A stretch of DNA of 64,000 nt from Hydractinia symbiolongicarpus (Eukaryota; Cnidaria; Hydrozoa; Anthoathecata; Hydractiniidae). This document shows positions 12,536-25,200 of the stretch, piece by piece. The position numbers and the translations under genes were made by a program. The stretch is from the NCBI RefSeq assembly GCF_029227915.1, contig NC_079878.1, positions 13,146,001 to 13,210,000 of the forward strand, read 5' to 3'. The notes below the pieces were generated by a model. That model did no database searches, was not told the DNA's origin, and saw nothing but the letters and a program-made list of their open reading frames with translations. How positions within the stretch are numbered: the first letter of the stretch is position 1; every line of letters starts with the position of its first letter.

Positions 12536-13987
12536 ATGCCAACTGAACAAGCACAAAATTCAGAAGCTTCCAGGAGAAGGAGAAAACGATTTATTTTTGG
12601 TATATTTGTTTTGCTTTTAGTGGATATTATCTGGGTAGGATCTGCTGAAGTCAGTGAAGAAATATTTCATGAATGTGAATTTAACAAGCCATTTTTTACT
12701 ACATACTTTAAGACTTCAATGTTTGCAGTATATTTGTTTGGTTTTTTGTTTATGAAAAGATGGCATTACCAATGTAGACATTCTTTTACAAATTCCAAAA
12801 CGTCAAAGCGTATTTTGCAAGAAGTGGAACGTGTATCACGACGTGAAAACGAGAGAATTGCTGGCAGCATGCTATCAGCATCTGAAAACGCTTCAAGATG
12901 TTCAAGCCCTGGAAACTTTACACCTCCAAGGTATGAGAACATGACAGATGATGATATAAGCCTTACAGAATCAGAAGATGTGCAAGATCGCAAAGTAAGT
13001 TTCAATCATGTACGAGAGGTTAGATCACTTGCGGATAAGCATCTTGAAGCACAAGTGTTAGCTCGCATGTCACAGAACTCTATTGATGAACTCCGATTGC
13101 TTCTAACAGTGGTTACTAAAAAACTAAGTCTTCTGGACACCATGAAGTTATCCATCATGTTTGTTGTGTTATGGACCTTTGCAACGTTAATGTATCAAGA
13201 AGCACTGGCACACACTTCTGCTGCTGTAACAAACATTCTCTCATCTACATCTGGCATTTTTACCTTGCTTCTAGCTGCAGTATTTCCATGTTCAACTACA
13301 GATAAATTTTCAGTTTCTAAACTGCTTGCTGTCTTGTTGAGTTTTTCTGGTATTGTTTTAGTTTGTTGGGCAGACCCAAGTCGAAGTGAAACAAAGTTAA
13401 ATTTGGGGGAGATCTATGCACTGCTTGGGGCTTTTTTATATGCTTGCTATTTAGTCATGCTGAGACGAAAAGTGGGTGATGAAGACAAACTTGATATTCC
13501 ATTGTTTTTTGGATTTGTTGGGCTTTTTGGTGCCCTTTTGTTTTGGCCAGGATTTTTTATTCTTCATTATGCAGAGCAAGAGGTATTTGAATTACCACAT
13601 ACTAGGAAAACATGGGGGTACCTAGTTTTAAATGCTGTAGTGGGCACAGTGTTGTCTGAACTATTGTGGCTTTGGGGATGCTTTTTGACAAGCTCCTTAA
13701 TGGCAACACTGTCTCTTGGTCTTGTGATACCATTGACAATGGCATGGGACATGACAATCAACAAAATGAAATTTTCTTGGTTGTTTATCGTTGGTGTTAT
13801 TCCTGTGTTTGTGGCATTTGTTGCAGTTAGTGTGTTGACTCATTTTGGAGAATGGGATCCAGTAAAAGACCTTTTTTCAAAACTGTTTTGTTATACGAAA
13901 CGCAGCAACGCAGGTGAAGAAAGCAAATCTCTTCTGCAAGATTCCAGTTCTGAAAGAAAAATAACTGAACAGCATCCAGTGAATTAA
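12536..13987 (+). CDS. SLC35F5: Solute carrier family 35 member F5-like membrane transporter
   Basis: A single-exon frame of 483 residues, a little shorter than the vertebrate protein. It has the drug/metabolite transporter fold of the SLC35F family. A basic cytosolic N-terminus (RRRRKRF) is followed by TM1 (FGIFVLLLVDIIWVGSAE), TM2 near 63-75, and then a long hydrophilic loop of about 125 residues rich in Ser and acidic residues. Eight further TM segments follow from residue about 200, including FVVLWTFATLMYQEALAHTS and IYALLGAFLYACYLVMLRRK. The C-terminus is hydrophilic and cytosolic. Family members lie in internal membranes; the substrate of SLC35F5 is not established. The intronless CDS is unusual next to the 26-exon gene that follows. 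A possible polyadenylation signal AATAAA lies at 14618-14623. Confidence 0.92.
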   Translation: MPTEQAQNSEASRRRRKRFIFGIFVLLLVDIIWVGSAEVSEEIFHECEFNKPFFTTYFKTSMFAVYLFGFLFMKRWHYQCRHSFTNSKTSKRILQEVERVSRRENERIAGSMLSASENASRCSSPGNFTPPRYENMTDDDISLTESEDVQDRKVSFNHVREVRSLADKHLEAQVLARMSQNSIDELRLLLTVVTKKLSLLDTMKLSIMFVVLWTFATLMYQEALAHTSAAVTNILSSTSGIFTLLLAAVFPCSTTDKFSVSKLLAVLLSFSGIVLVCWADPSRSETKLNLGEIYALLGAFLYACYLVMLRRKVGDEDKLDIPLFFGFVGLFGALLFWPGFFILHYAEQEVFELPHTRKTWGYLVLNAVVGTVLSELLWLWGCFLTSSLMATLSLGLVIPLTMAWDMTINKMKFSWLFIVGVIPVFVAFVAVSVLTHFGEWDPVKDLFSKLFCYTKRSNAGEESKSLLQDSSSERKITEQHPVN

Positions 13988-15270
13988 GCATTGGATTGAT
14001 TTCTTTTGTAAAAATTTTATACTCTTGTCTTTTTTAGATACAGAGCTTTAAGAATTTTTAATTTTTATCAAAGAATTTTTGCACCATTTGATTTGATGTA
14101 ATTTTTTGTATTCTTTTTTTAAAGGTTTCTTGTAAACTAGTACTGAAATAACATCAATTCTTTTGAATTTATTTTTAGCTTTTTTGAAGATCATGTAAAG
14201 AGTATTTTTTTTCATGGAAATTTGCTCTTATGACAAAGTTTATTGCTTGAAGTAACATACTGATTGAAAGTATATCATTGGAAGTTTGTGATATTATAAT
14301 ATTGATGATTTAGGCTGTTACATCTTGTTCATTTTATTATAGTAAATTTATTATCAATCATCCTAAATGCTTCATTAAGTGCCCAGCAAGTTTATTTAGA
14401 AGCTACATCAATGTTTATAGTCAGGTAAACCTGAAGTATTTTTTTCTTGCCTTTGATCTTGCTCAAAAAGAAATTTGGGCGGGTCATTGAAAAAAAAAAT
14501 TTTTTTGGTCAACCTAAGAACAAAGAACCAAAAAATTATTTTTAATTGTGAGGGGTTGAGATGTTATTAAAAGTAAGCCCCTCCCATCAAATATTTTATG
14601 TTATTAATGCAACCAGCAATAAATAAAAGTGTCATTGTCTTTTCCTTATTTTCTTAAAATCTTTTCTGTAAAAATCTAGCTTGCCGGAATGACAAGAATT
14701 GTTATGAGTTAGTTTGTTGTGCGACGATGGCTTGCATTTGAAACACAACAAGGAAATGTAAAAGTAAATAGTAAACTTTTGAAATTTCATTGACAAAACT
14801 GTTGTCAATTTCCGTAATTTATTTAGTTTGTAGAATAAATTAATATTGTAAATATTGTTATAAATTTTGCTGAATTATTTTTTTCAAAAGTGGATTTATT
14901 GTGATATAAATATAAACTCATTGTTTGGTTTATTGATGTGTGTGCTCTTAACGAGATTTTTTCCCCCAGGGATTGGGGGATAGCACCAACTTCCAAACAT
15001 TGGAAGCTACAACTAAGAACACTTTAATGGCATCTAGTCTACATTCGCACATACGTGAGAGCATTTTGTTGTCATTTTTCATTTTCTGCAATGATACAAA
15101 AGGCAATTAGCAGCAATAATAGTATGTTTAATTTTTGTTTTTTGTATATCCTTATTAAACTCTTTCTATTTTCTAAAATAAATAAAAACAAAGCATTTAA
15201 AAAATACAATAGTGAGAGGACAGCACAAATAATATGCATCATTGACATACAGACAATTCAGCTAACAAAC
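13988..15270. other. 3' UTR and short intergenic stretch
   Basis: AT-rich DNA containing the probable SLC35F5 3' UTR and the upstream region of UBE4B. No exon or structured RNA is recognised. The short open frame through 15055-15324 is only the context of the first UBE4B exon. Confidence 0.6.
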
Positions 15271-18200
15271 ATGAGTGAACTCACACCTGATCAGGTAAGA
15301 ATGTCTTTGCTAAGTTGGATCTAGTTATTTTACCCTGTCCCGTTGCTTGTTAAGTTGTATTCCACAGTGTCAACTTCCTTGCAAGCAAAATTCCTAAAAT
15401 AAAAATTTTGCAATCATGTAAAATTGACATGCAATATCATTTTTCTATTCGAGAAAACTATTGTAAGAGTGACTTTGAAGTGCATGAAGTTGTTTTTCCT
15501 ATATTCTGGTCTGCAAAAGACACGCCTACAAGTTGTTTTTGGGCAAGCAATTTTTTTTAAACTTAGAACTTTCAATACTTTCCAGCTCATTTGTCATACT
15601 TAATTCCCACAATTGCCAGACTCTGAGTCAAGGCATTTACGAGGGCTAGATGTGATATATTTCAAAAGTTTTAATAGTATAATTGTCATTTTATCTCAAA
15701 TGTAAATTTTTAAATAGATACGTTCAAGAAGGTTAGCACGGCTTGGTGGTAACAATTTAACACCAACAAATACAACTCCACAAAGAATAATTAATTCACA
15801 GAATGGAGGAGGAGGGTTAGCTTTAGATTTTGCATCACCTACTACTCAATACATGGATACTGTTAGTCCTGCTTCTAATAATGCTTTATATGGTAGGATG
15901 ATTTTATTTCTGAAAGAATTTAATTAGTTTAGCCCTTTGTAAATTATATGCATGGTGACAAGCATGCACACAATGTGCAAGTATTAAACATGCACCTAAC
16001 GTGCACATGAAGATCCAATAGTGTACATAAAATAACATGTCCATGAATATTGAATTGTAGACTAGTAAAACAATTTTAAATTTATTTAAATATGGAAAAA
16101 TATTTTAGTCTAGTAAGGATGATGATAAAACCATTTTATCGTAGGAGTTTTAACATAATATTAATTTTGAGATCATTAATTTTAAGCTTGTGTCTAGAAA
16201 ACATTTTTTTTGTTAGTTTTTTATGATATTAAAAGTTGCATAAGAATGTTAAAAAAACCCAGGTTAAGGTTAAGTTCATTTCTATAATGCATGAATGACC
16301 TGTAAGAGTTAAAAAAACATTATGTCGATCATTAGCATGCATGACGTAGAGGCTAATTTTGCTTCTAAATATTTTTATCTTGTTATCCATATTATAGACA
16401 ATTATTTTGATGTGCTATGTGTTTTTTTAGGATCTTCTCCCGCCATGCCTAGTTCACTAGATAGTGGGTATAGCTCTCAACCTATGGAAATAGAAGATAA
16501 CATTAGCAAAATTGTGGCTGATAAAAATAACTTGAATAATAAACGTCCCTTTCTTACCAATACACCACCAAGGGACGGCAAGCTGCTTCGCACAGAAGAA
16601 AAGGTATAAAAAAACAATTCGTATTTTTCAACGGTTTTAAAAAGCAAAAAAAAAAATGACTTTTTTGTTTCATCATCATCATCATCATTCTCGGCTTAAC
16701 GTCCGTTTTCCATGCTAGCATGGGTTGGACGGGGTATATTAATGACCCTCTTCCAATCTGATCTAGACTGTGTTAGATCTAAACTCAACTTCCTCTCTAT
16801 CAAGTCTGTCCTTATAACCTCCTGCCAAGTCTTTCTCGGTCTGCCTCTGGGCTTTGCCCCAGGAACTATCAAGTCTCTACACTTTCTTACCCAATTATCC
16901 TCCTCCATTCTTTCCAAGTGCCCCAGCCAATTCAATCTTCTTATCTGGATAACATCTTTAATTCTACGGAGACTTAGCCTGCTTCTTAGCTCATCTGAAC
17001 TCTTTCTGTCTCTCAGACTGGCATTACACATCCACCTAACCATTCTCATATCATTCCTTTCTAAACGGTCAAGATCTTCCTGCTTCACTGCCCATGCCTC
17101 ACTACCGTACAACATAACACTTCTTACACAGGCCTCATACAACCTACCTTTTACCTCAATTGACAGGACTCTGCTAGTCAATAAAGGAAGTAACTCTCTA
17201 AACTTTTTCCAAGCAGAACCTATCCTGCAAGTAACACTTCTTCCAACACCCCCTTCACTGCCCAACATATCACCTAAGTAACAGAAGTTCTTAACTATCT
17301 CTAACGAGCCACTGTTGTACATCATTAAAGCTGGAAATACTTCATTCTCTATAATCTCACCTTTGCAACGCTTGCATACAAACTGTATGCCAGCTCTTAA
17401 CCTTTCACTAATACTACTGCACTTCTTATGTACCCAATGCTTGCAAGTCTGACAAAAAATTGAGTTGCTACCAACCCCTTTCCTGCAAACTCCACAAGGC
17501 CACTTTCCAACTACAAGGTCACACTTGGCTGCAATGCTACTTATCATGACTTTAGACTTTGCTGTGTTTACCTTCAGCCCTTTCTCTTCTAGTCCTTTCT
17601 TCCACTTCTCAAACTTTTCAACTAATTCTTCCATCGACTCTGCTATGAGAACCAAATCATCTGCATACAATAACTCCCATGGACAACCTGTTCTGAACTC
17701 CATCGACAGCGCTTCTAAGACTAGAATAAACAACAAAGGACTAAGTACAGAACCCTGATGTACACCAACATTTACACTAAATTCATCACTAAGTGAATCG
17801 TTAATCCTGACACGACTTCTAGCATTGCTGTACATAGACTGAACCATCATAACTAGCCACTCATCCACACGTAATTTTCTCATAGCCCACCAAATAACTT
17901 TACGTGGCACTCAATCAAAAGCTTTCTCTAAATCTACAAAGGCAAAATAGAGATTCTTTCTCTTTCCTAAATACTTTTCCTGAAGCTGTCTGAGTAAAAA
18001 TATTGCATCTGTAGTGCCACGCCCTGGAACAAAACCAAATTGCATCTTATCTATATCAATTCTTTCTCTAAGTAACTTATCAATCACTCTTTCAATAACT
18101 TTCATTACTTGATCAACCAACTTCAAACCTCTATAGTTACCCCTTTCTAATGCATCACCCTTGCCCTTGAAACAATTCACTATTACACTCGACTGCCACT

Positions 18201-21200
18201 CACTCGGAATAACACCATCCTTTATAATCTGGTTAGCAAGACTTGTAATAAGCTCAACTCCAATATATCCAGATGCTTTTACCATCTCTGCAACAATACC
18301 TGATACTCCTGCAGCCTTGCCAATCTTCAATTTCCTAATAGCCTCCACTACCCATTCTGTCTTGATCTGCATAGCTGGCCCTTCTACGACATCATCATCA
18401 GACAAATTATCCTCGTCCCAATCAAACTCAGTGTTAAGCAACCTCTGATAATGATTCTTCCAAGCTACCCTTTTCTCCTCCTCTGTGCTAGCCAAAACAC
18501 CTTCATCATTACGTATACACTTCTCACCTACAACATCTTGATTAGTCTTCTTCATTTGCTTTGCTATCTTGAATACCTCATTGCGCTGGTCTTCCCGTCT
18601 TAACACATCTGCAAATCTGTTTCTCTCTGCTTCCGATTTTGCCTTATACACTGCTGTACGAGCGCGACGCTTAGCTTCTAAGTAAATATTTTTACTACCA
18701 CCTGACTTCCACTCTTTCCAAAGTTTCCTCTTTTCCTTTATACACTGGTCAACCTCATTATTCCACCACCAGGTCTGTCTATGTCTAGCTGGTCCTTTCG
18801 TCCACCCACAGGTATCATCAGAAGCTTCTAGAAGACAATTCTTCAAAGTAGTCCAAGTACTTTCAACATTGTCACTATCACATTGACTATTGTAGGCTAA
18901 CTGCTGAACTTTTGCACTAAATTGTCTTGCTACAATCTCTTCCTTCAGCTTCCAGACTTTTCGACGGGGCCTGTACTTTCCCTTGGCTTCTTTGACACTC
19001 TTCAAGATAATATCACAAACCAGCAACCTATGCTGGGAAACACACTCTTCCCCCGATATAACTTTCACGTCCTTCAGCACTTTCTTGTCTGACTTTCTAA
19101 CCAAAAAGTAATCTATCTGTGTCTTACAACCACCTGACTCATATGTTATCAGCCTACTCTGTCTCTTACTGAATGATGTGTTGCAAACCACCATGTCCGT
19201 TGCCATTCCAAACTCAAGCAATCTCTCCCCTTCCTTATTTCTGCTCCCAAATCCATAGCCTCCATGCACACCTGTGCTTGTATTATTAATTTATTATTAT
19301 TAAATGCAATGTTATGCATACATTTGCTTGCTAAACTAACTGGAAGGGTTCTTTTCATAATTAAGTCCAGTCGTTTGAAAATAAGAAGAACAATTTAAGT
19401 TATATCAAATAAAAAAATCCCTTTCTATGTTACTCAAAGTTGGATAAAAACGTATTTCTTGGACTTAACTTTTTAAGCTTTGAAACTAAATGGTTTAATG
19501 ATTTGAAAACATTGTCTTATTCTGATAGCACTTGCACATCATTGTTAATTGCACAGCTTTTATTTATGAAGTTTTGTAAGATTTTTTGTTTTACATGGTA
19601 TCAATATATAGCTAGGAATTATTAATTATTGTACTTTTAAATGTATGTGTGTAGCTCAGTAACTAAGTTAAAGTAATCAATCCTTGTTGTAATCCTGTTT
19701 TTTTCTTTTTGAATTATTTAATGTGTATTATTTTCAATGAACCTCAGCAACCCTACAGCTATAGTGTTTACTGTTTGAGAATGGTATACCTTGTCACTGT
19801 TAGATAATTGTGTATCCTTGTTTATTTCTAGAGTGCAATACCAGTTCCTTTGTCTGCAATTTTAGCATCCATAGGTCGCATTTTTCTTGTAAACTTACGT
19901 GAAACCGGCAATGATGATTTTACCTATCACCAAGATATTGCAGAACAAATCTATGAGCGGGATAGTAGTAAGATTTTTGATATGAGTTAATTATATCTTT
20001 TTTACAGTTGCTTGTAAATTAAAAAATTGTCAGTTTTTTTTTTTTAAATGCAGGTTCTCTTTTATGAAGTTTTAAATGTTAAGAATCTTCTATCCCTAGT
20101 TTTAAATAGTTTTCATGTAGAATTTCTTCACACTTTTTTTAAGGAATTCTTATGTGAAGTTATAGTAGCAATAATGACTTTACCGATGTAAAGAATGGAT
20201 ATCTATTGCTTGAAATAAAAATGCTTGCCCTCTAGTTTTTGTGTTAGTAATTTAATTATGAATTAAATTTCTTATTTTAAAACCTTAAACATTATGTTTC
20301 CCACTTCTTTATAAACGTGTTATTAATAAATTTCTTTTTTAGTTCGTACTGATCTAAGTTTAAAGGATATAATTCAACAAATTCTCACTATGCAAATTAT
20401 TCACACCTCTCATCAGTTGTCTACGACAAACTCACCCATTGATACTGATATTATCATCCCACAATCTTTACCGACTGGAAGTACCTTGCCTGATTCTATG
20501 AATCCCACCAAAGCCTTGTCAGAAACAGATATAACTGATAAAGTTCACGAGCTATCAAATGTGCCATGCGTACCTAAGTTGAAAATTGATTGTTCTTCAT
20601 GGGAGTCAAGAACGGCTGTGTTTAAATATTTGCTTGCATCTTTTTCACGTGTCTCATCCGAAGAGATAATGAACCCAAAGGTAAAAACGGTTTGTTGTAT
20701 TGTATTCTTGTTTTTGCTTTATTTTGTAATGTGAAAAATCCAACAGCATGTAATAGTGAATTGTTTCAAGGGCAAGGGTGATGCATTAGAAAGAGGTAAC
20801 TATAGAGGTTTGAAGTTGGTTGATCAAGTAATGAAAGTTATTGAAAGAGTGTTTGATAAGCTACTTAGAGAAAGAATTGATATAGATAAGATGCAATTTG
20901 GTTTTGTTCCAGGGCTACAGATGCAATATTTTTACTCAGACAGCTTCAGGAAAAGTATTTAGGAAAGAGAAAGAATCTCTATTTTGCCTTTGTAGATTTA
21001 GAGAAAGCTTTTGATAGAGTGCCACATAAAGTTTTTTGGTGGGCTAGGAGATGATTGGCTACTTAGTGGATAAGTGGCTACTTATGATGGTACATTCTAT
21101 CTACAGCAATGCTAGAAGTCGTGTCAGGATTAACGATTCACTTAGTGATGAATTTAGTGTAAATGTTGGTGTACATCAGGGTTCTGTACTTAGTCCTTTG

Positions 21201-22231
21201 TTGTTTGTTCTAGTCTTATAAGCGCTGTCGATGGAGTTCAGAACAGGTTGTCCATGGAAGTTATTGTATATGCAGATGATTTGGTTCTCATAGCAGAATC
21301 GATGGAAGAATTAGTTGAAAAGTTTGAGAAGTGGAAGAAAGGACTAGAAGAGAAAGGGCTAAGGGTGAACACGGCAAAGTCTAAAGTCAAGATTAGTAGC
21401 ATTGCAGCCAAGTGTGACATTGTAGTTGGAAAGTGGCCTTGTGGAGTTTGCAGGAAAGGGGTTGGTAGTAACTCAATTTTTTGTCAGACTAGCAAGCATT
21501 GGGTACATAAGAAGTGCAGTAGTATTGGTGGAAGGTTAAGAGCTGACATTCAGTTTGTATGCAAGCGTTGCAAGGGTGAGATTATAGAGAATGAAGAATT
21601 TCTAGCTTTAATGATGTACAACAGTGGCTCGTTGAGTTGAGAACTTCTGTTACTTAGGTGATTGTTGGGCAGTGAAGGGGGTGTTGGAAAAAGTGTTACT
21701 TGCAGGATAGGTTCTGCTTGGAAAAAGTTCAGAGAGTTACTTCCTTTGTTTACAAGCAGAGTCTTGTCAATTGGGTTATAAGGTAGGTTGTATGAGGCCT
21801 GTGTAAGAAGTGTTATGTTGTACGGTAGTGAGACATGGGCAGTGAAGCAGGAAGATCTTGACCGTTTAGATAGGAATGATATGACAATGGTTAGGTGGAT
21901 GTGTAACGCCAGTCTGACAGACAGAAAGAGTTCAGATGATCTAAGAAGCAGGCTAAGTATCCGTAGAATTAAAGATGTTATCCAGATAAGAAGATCGAAT
22001 TGGCTGGGGCACTTGGAAAGAATGGAGGGAGATAATTGGGTAAGAAAGTGTAGAGACTTAATAGTTCCTGGGGCAAAGCCCGGAGGCAGACAGAGAAAGA
22101 CTTGACAGGAGGTTATAGGACAGACTTGATACAAAGGAAGTTGAGTTTAGATTTAACATCAGATTGGAAGAGGGTCATTAATATACCTTGTCCAACCCAT
22201 GCTAGCATGAAAAACGGACGTTAAGCCGAGA

Positions 22232-22279
<48 letters not shown>

Positions 22280-25200
22280 CTTGACTGTCCTTTTTGTACC
22301 CCACTTTTAAGGTGTAAATTGTCTATACATGATGTTCTATTATGTCTATATATTATATCTATAATATCTATAGGCTTATATCTTAGGTTGTATCTATAGG
22401 CTTAATTAATTTTAAATCCTTTTCCACAGTTTCAGTCACACCCCATTTGGTATAAAGCTAAAAAATATAGATTTAACAAGTTTTTGTTTAGAAAAAATAT
22501 CGATCTTCAAGACAAGTCAGAGAAATTTACTATCACAAAAACTGTGTGAATTGTTTGTAATACATTCCAGGAAATTAAGAAGGCAAAAATTAACACTAAT
22601 TTAGAAAAGTTGCATTAGTTAAATGCCTCTATTTAAAGTGCAATTTAAATGTCCATGAAGTTATAAAAGTTGCTTAGCTAAATTAAAACCTGTAGTTGAT
22701 GTTGAAATTATATCTTTCAATTTTAATACAAAAATCTTGATACGGTTCACTCACCAGTTCACTGATTTAGTAAACATATTAAAAAAGACAAAAGAAACTG
22801 GTTGTTTGTGAATCATTTTCAAAATAAAGATAAACGTAACTTCTGATTTGCGTTATTCTCAATGCTTTATTAAGTCAGTTGAGCTAAATTACATCAAGCA
22901 TTATAAGCATTCACATTAATTTCCTTTGTGTTAATATTGTGATAGTTAATTTTGTGCTGCATTAATTTCCTGAAGGATTATGTTACAAATTATTTGTAAT
23001 ACCTTATATATTTTTAACATTTTAGCGAACTTCAGATGAACGTTGGAAGGAGACGTTAAAGAATATTCAAAATATCTGTGTCAAATACTCATTGTTAATA
23101 TTGCAGGGAAAGCTTGCTAAAAAAAGGTTTGTGAAAAAAACTGATGTATAGGGAATATGAAGCCCACTAAAAAAAGTTTATATTGTAATTTTTGTTGTGT
23201 TATGGTTTGAAACTAGGTGTCAGAAATTTACCGTTGTATTTTTTATGGTATTTATTTATGTTGTTTCTTTTGTTTAGAATGAAAAATGCCAGTAGCCTAC
23301 TTACTCATTTTCTATTGGAGGAGCATGACTTTTTACCAAGAGAATTTCTAACAAATCTGGTGCAGCTAACAAATTCAAAAGATGGCTGTCTTAAAGAAGT
23401 AAGCTGTGAGCTTTTTTATGTTAACCAATACCACAACGGTCATGCATTCTTTGTTTATTTCAATGGGTGGTGCTACTTTTAAAAACAAAGTAACAGTGAC
23501 TTTATTTTATTGTTTAGATTTTTCTGCCTGTCTTATTCTCACTTTTTGAGAAAATAAACAGTTGTACATTAGCAAATGATAGTTACAAGAAACCTTTAGC
23601 TGTAAGTCATTTATTTACTTAAACTTAAACTAAAAAACCAATTTCTATATGTGTGAAAGTTTTTAAAATATGTTTGCTGTTTTAAATGCTTTTGTTTTTA
23701 GGCTCTAAGCGAGTTATGTGAAATAAAAGGTTCAACCTCATCTCGGCCTATATGTGGCCTGGTATGTCTAATTGAATTGTCTATTCTAGAAAACAGTATA
23801 AATAATGTTCTCTGTAATAATTGTTCTCCATAATATATGTTCTCCATAATAAATGTTCTCCATAATAATTGTTCCACACATAATAATTGTTCTCCATAAT
23901 AATTCTTTCCCATAATAATTTTTCTCCATAATAATTGTGCAAAATGATGCTAGGGTATAGGTATTAATAATACTTGTATAATGTTTTTTTTAATTTCAGT
24001 TAACAAAACTTAACAACTGGTTACCTGAACCAGTGTCTAGAGCAGGTGGTCGTGAAATACAAAGGTTGTCCTATTTAGGCCCATTCCTTCAACTTTCTGT
24101 TTTTGCGGATGAAGATGTAAGTTCTGTTTTAAAAGAATCCTTTATTTTTTTAAAAAAGCAAATTATGTTCTATTTATATCTTTCGTTTATATTTTTAGCC
24201 AAGAGTTGCAAAAAAATATTTTCCTGACGGAAAACCTTGGTCTGATCATGCTCAATTGATACGAACAACATTAAGAGTGTCATTACAACATGTCCGTGTA
24301 AGTGTCTCTTTAAATGAACGGAATAGACAAAAATGCAAAGCAAAGTAACTATTGATAATAGACAAATAAGGTTTCTGCTCTTAAATGAAGGCATTGTATT
24401 TTACAGTGCAACATCAAAACCAGTCAGTATATATTTTATTACCCGACTGTGACTCATCTGAAAAATAAATTTTTATTTGTAAATAAAAAATCAAAGCTTA
24501 AGTTGTTATTTCCAAGTTATCAAGGAAGAAAAAAACCATTTTCAATGTTGATACTTTCAAAATTTCGGATTTTAAGTAGACGAAGTATACAAGTACACAA
24601 AAAGAATTGAAAAGATTGTTTATGTGAATTGAAATAAGAAGTGTGTTATGTCAACCTGTTTTTATTTGTTTAAGTTTTTATGTTACCATTTTAATGGCTT
24701 CCCAAACCAGTTAGTGTGGCTCCATACAAAACCTTGTTATCCATAAACCAATTAAATCATCATCAGAATCAGTAAGGTAATAACCATTAATACAAACGAT
24801 AATAAGAGCATTATTACAACATTGTTGTGTAACACTGCCTAACCTAAAAAATGGTTTGTGTTGAGGTATTGCTATTAAATTGTTGTCTTTAGTAGGATTA
24901 ACCAAAACAACCACAGATTTTTTGCTGTGCCAGCTCGACAATAATTCAAGACAAATTCAAATTAATATAAAACCTGAGTATATCTGGACGCTATACGTCG
25001 CTTAGTCCTAAACAGCAATGTGTTTCATCATCCAAATTTCCATACCTATACTTTGCATTGGTGTTCTATATCACTGTAATCTTGTTCAAAATAGTTTTGG
25101 AAAAGCAACTTCCTTTCCCCTTTTCAGTGTTAGTTAGAAGTTTTTTGCAAAGTGGTAGTATTTCTTGGGACCAATCAACACAAAACCAATCAGCACATAA

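Noticed and set aside
16712-18448. Several plus-strand open frames of 95-189 residues
   Set aside because: Antisense shadows of the LINE reverse transcriptase, which has clear motifs on the minus strand.
24711-24941. 76-residue minus-strand frame in UBE4B intron 11
   Set aside because: No homology or splice context; consistent with a chance open frame.
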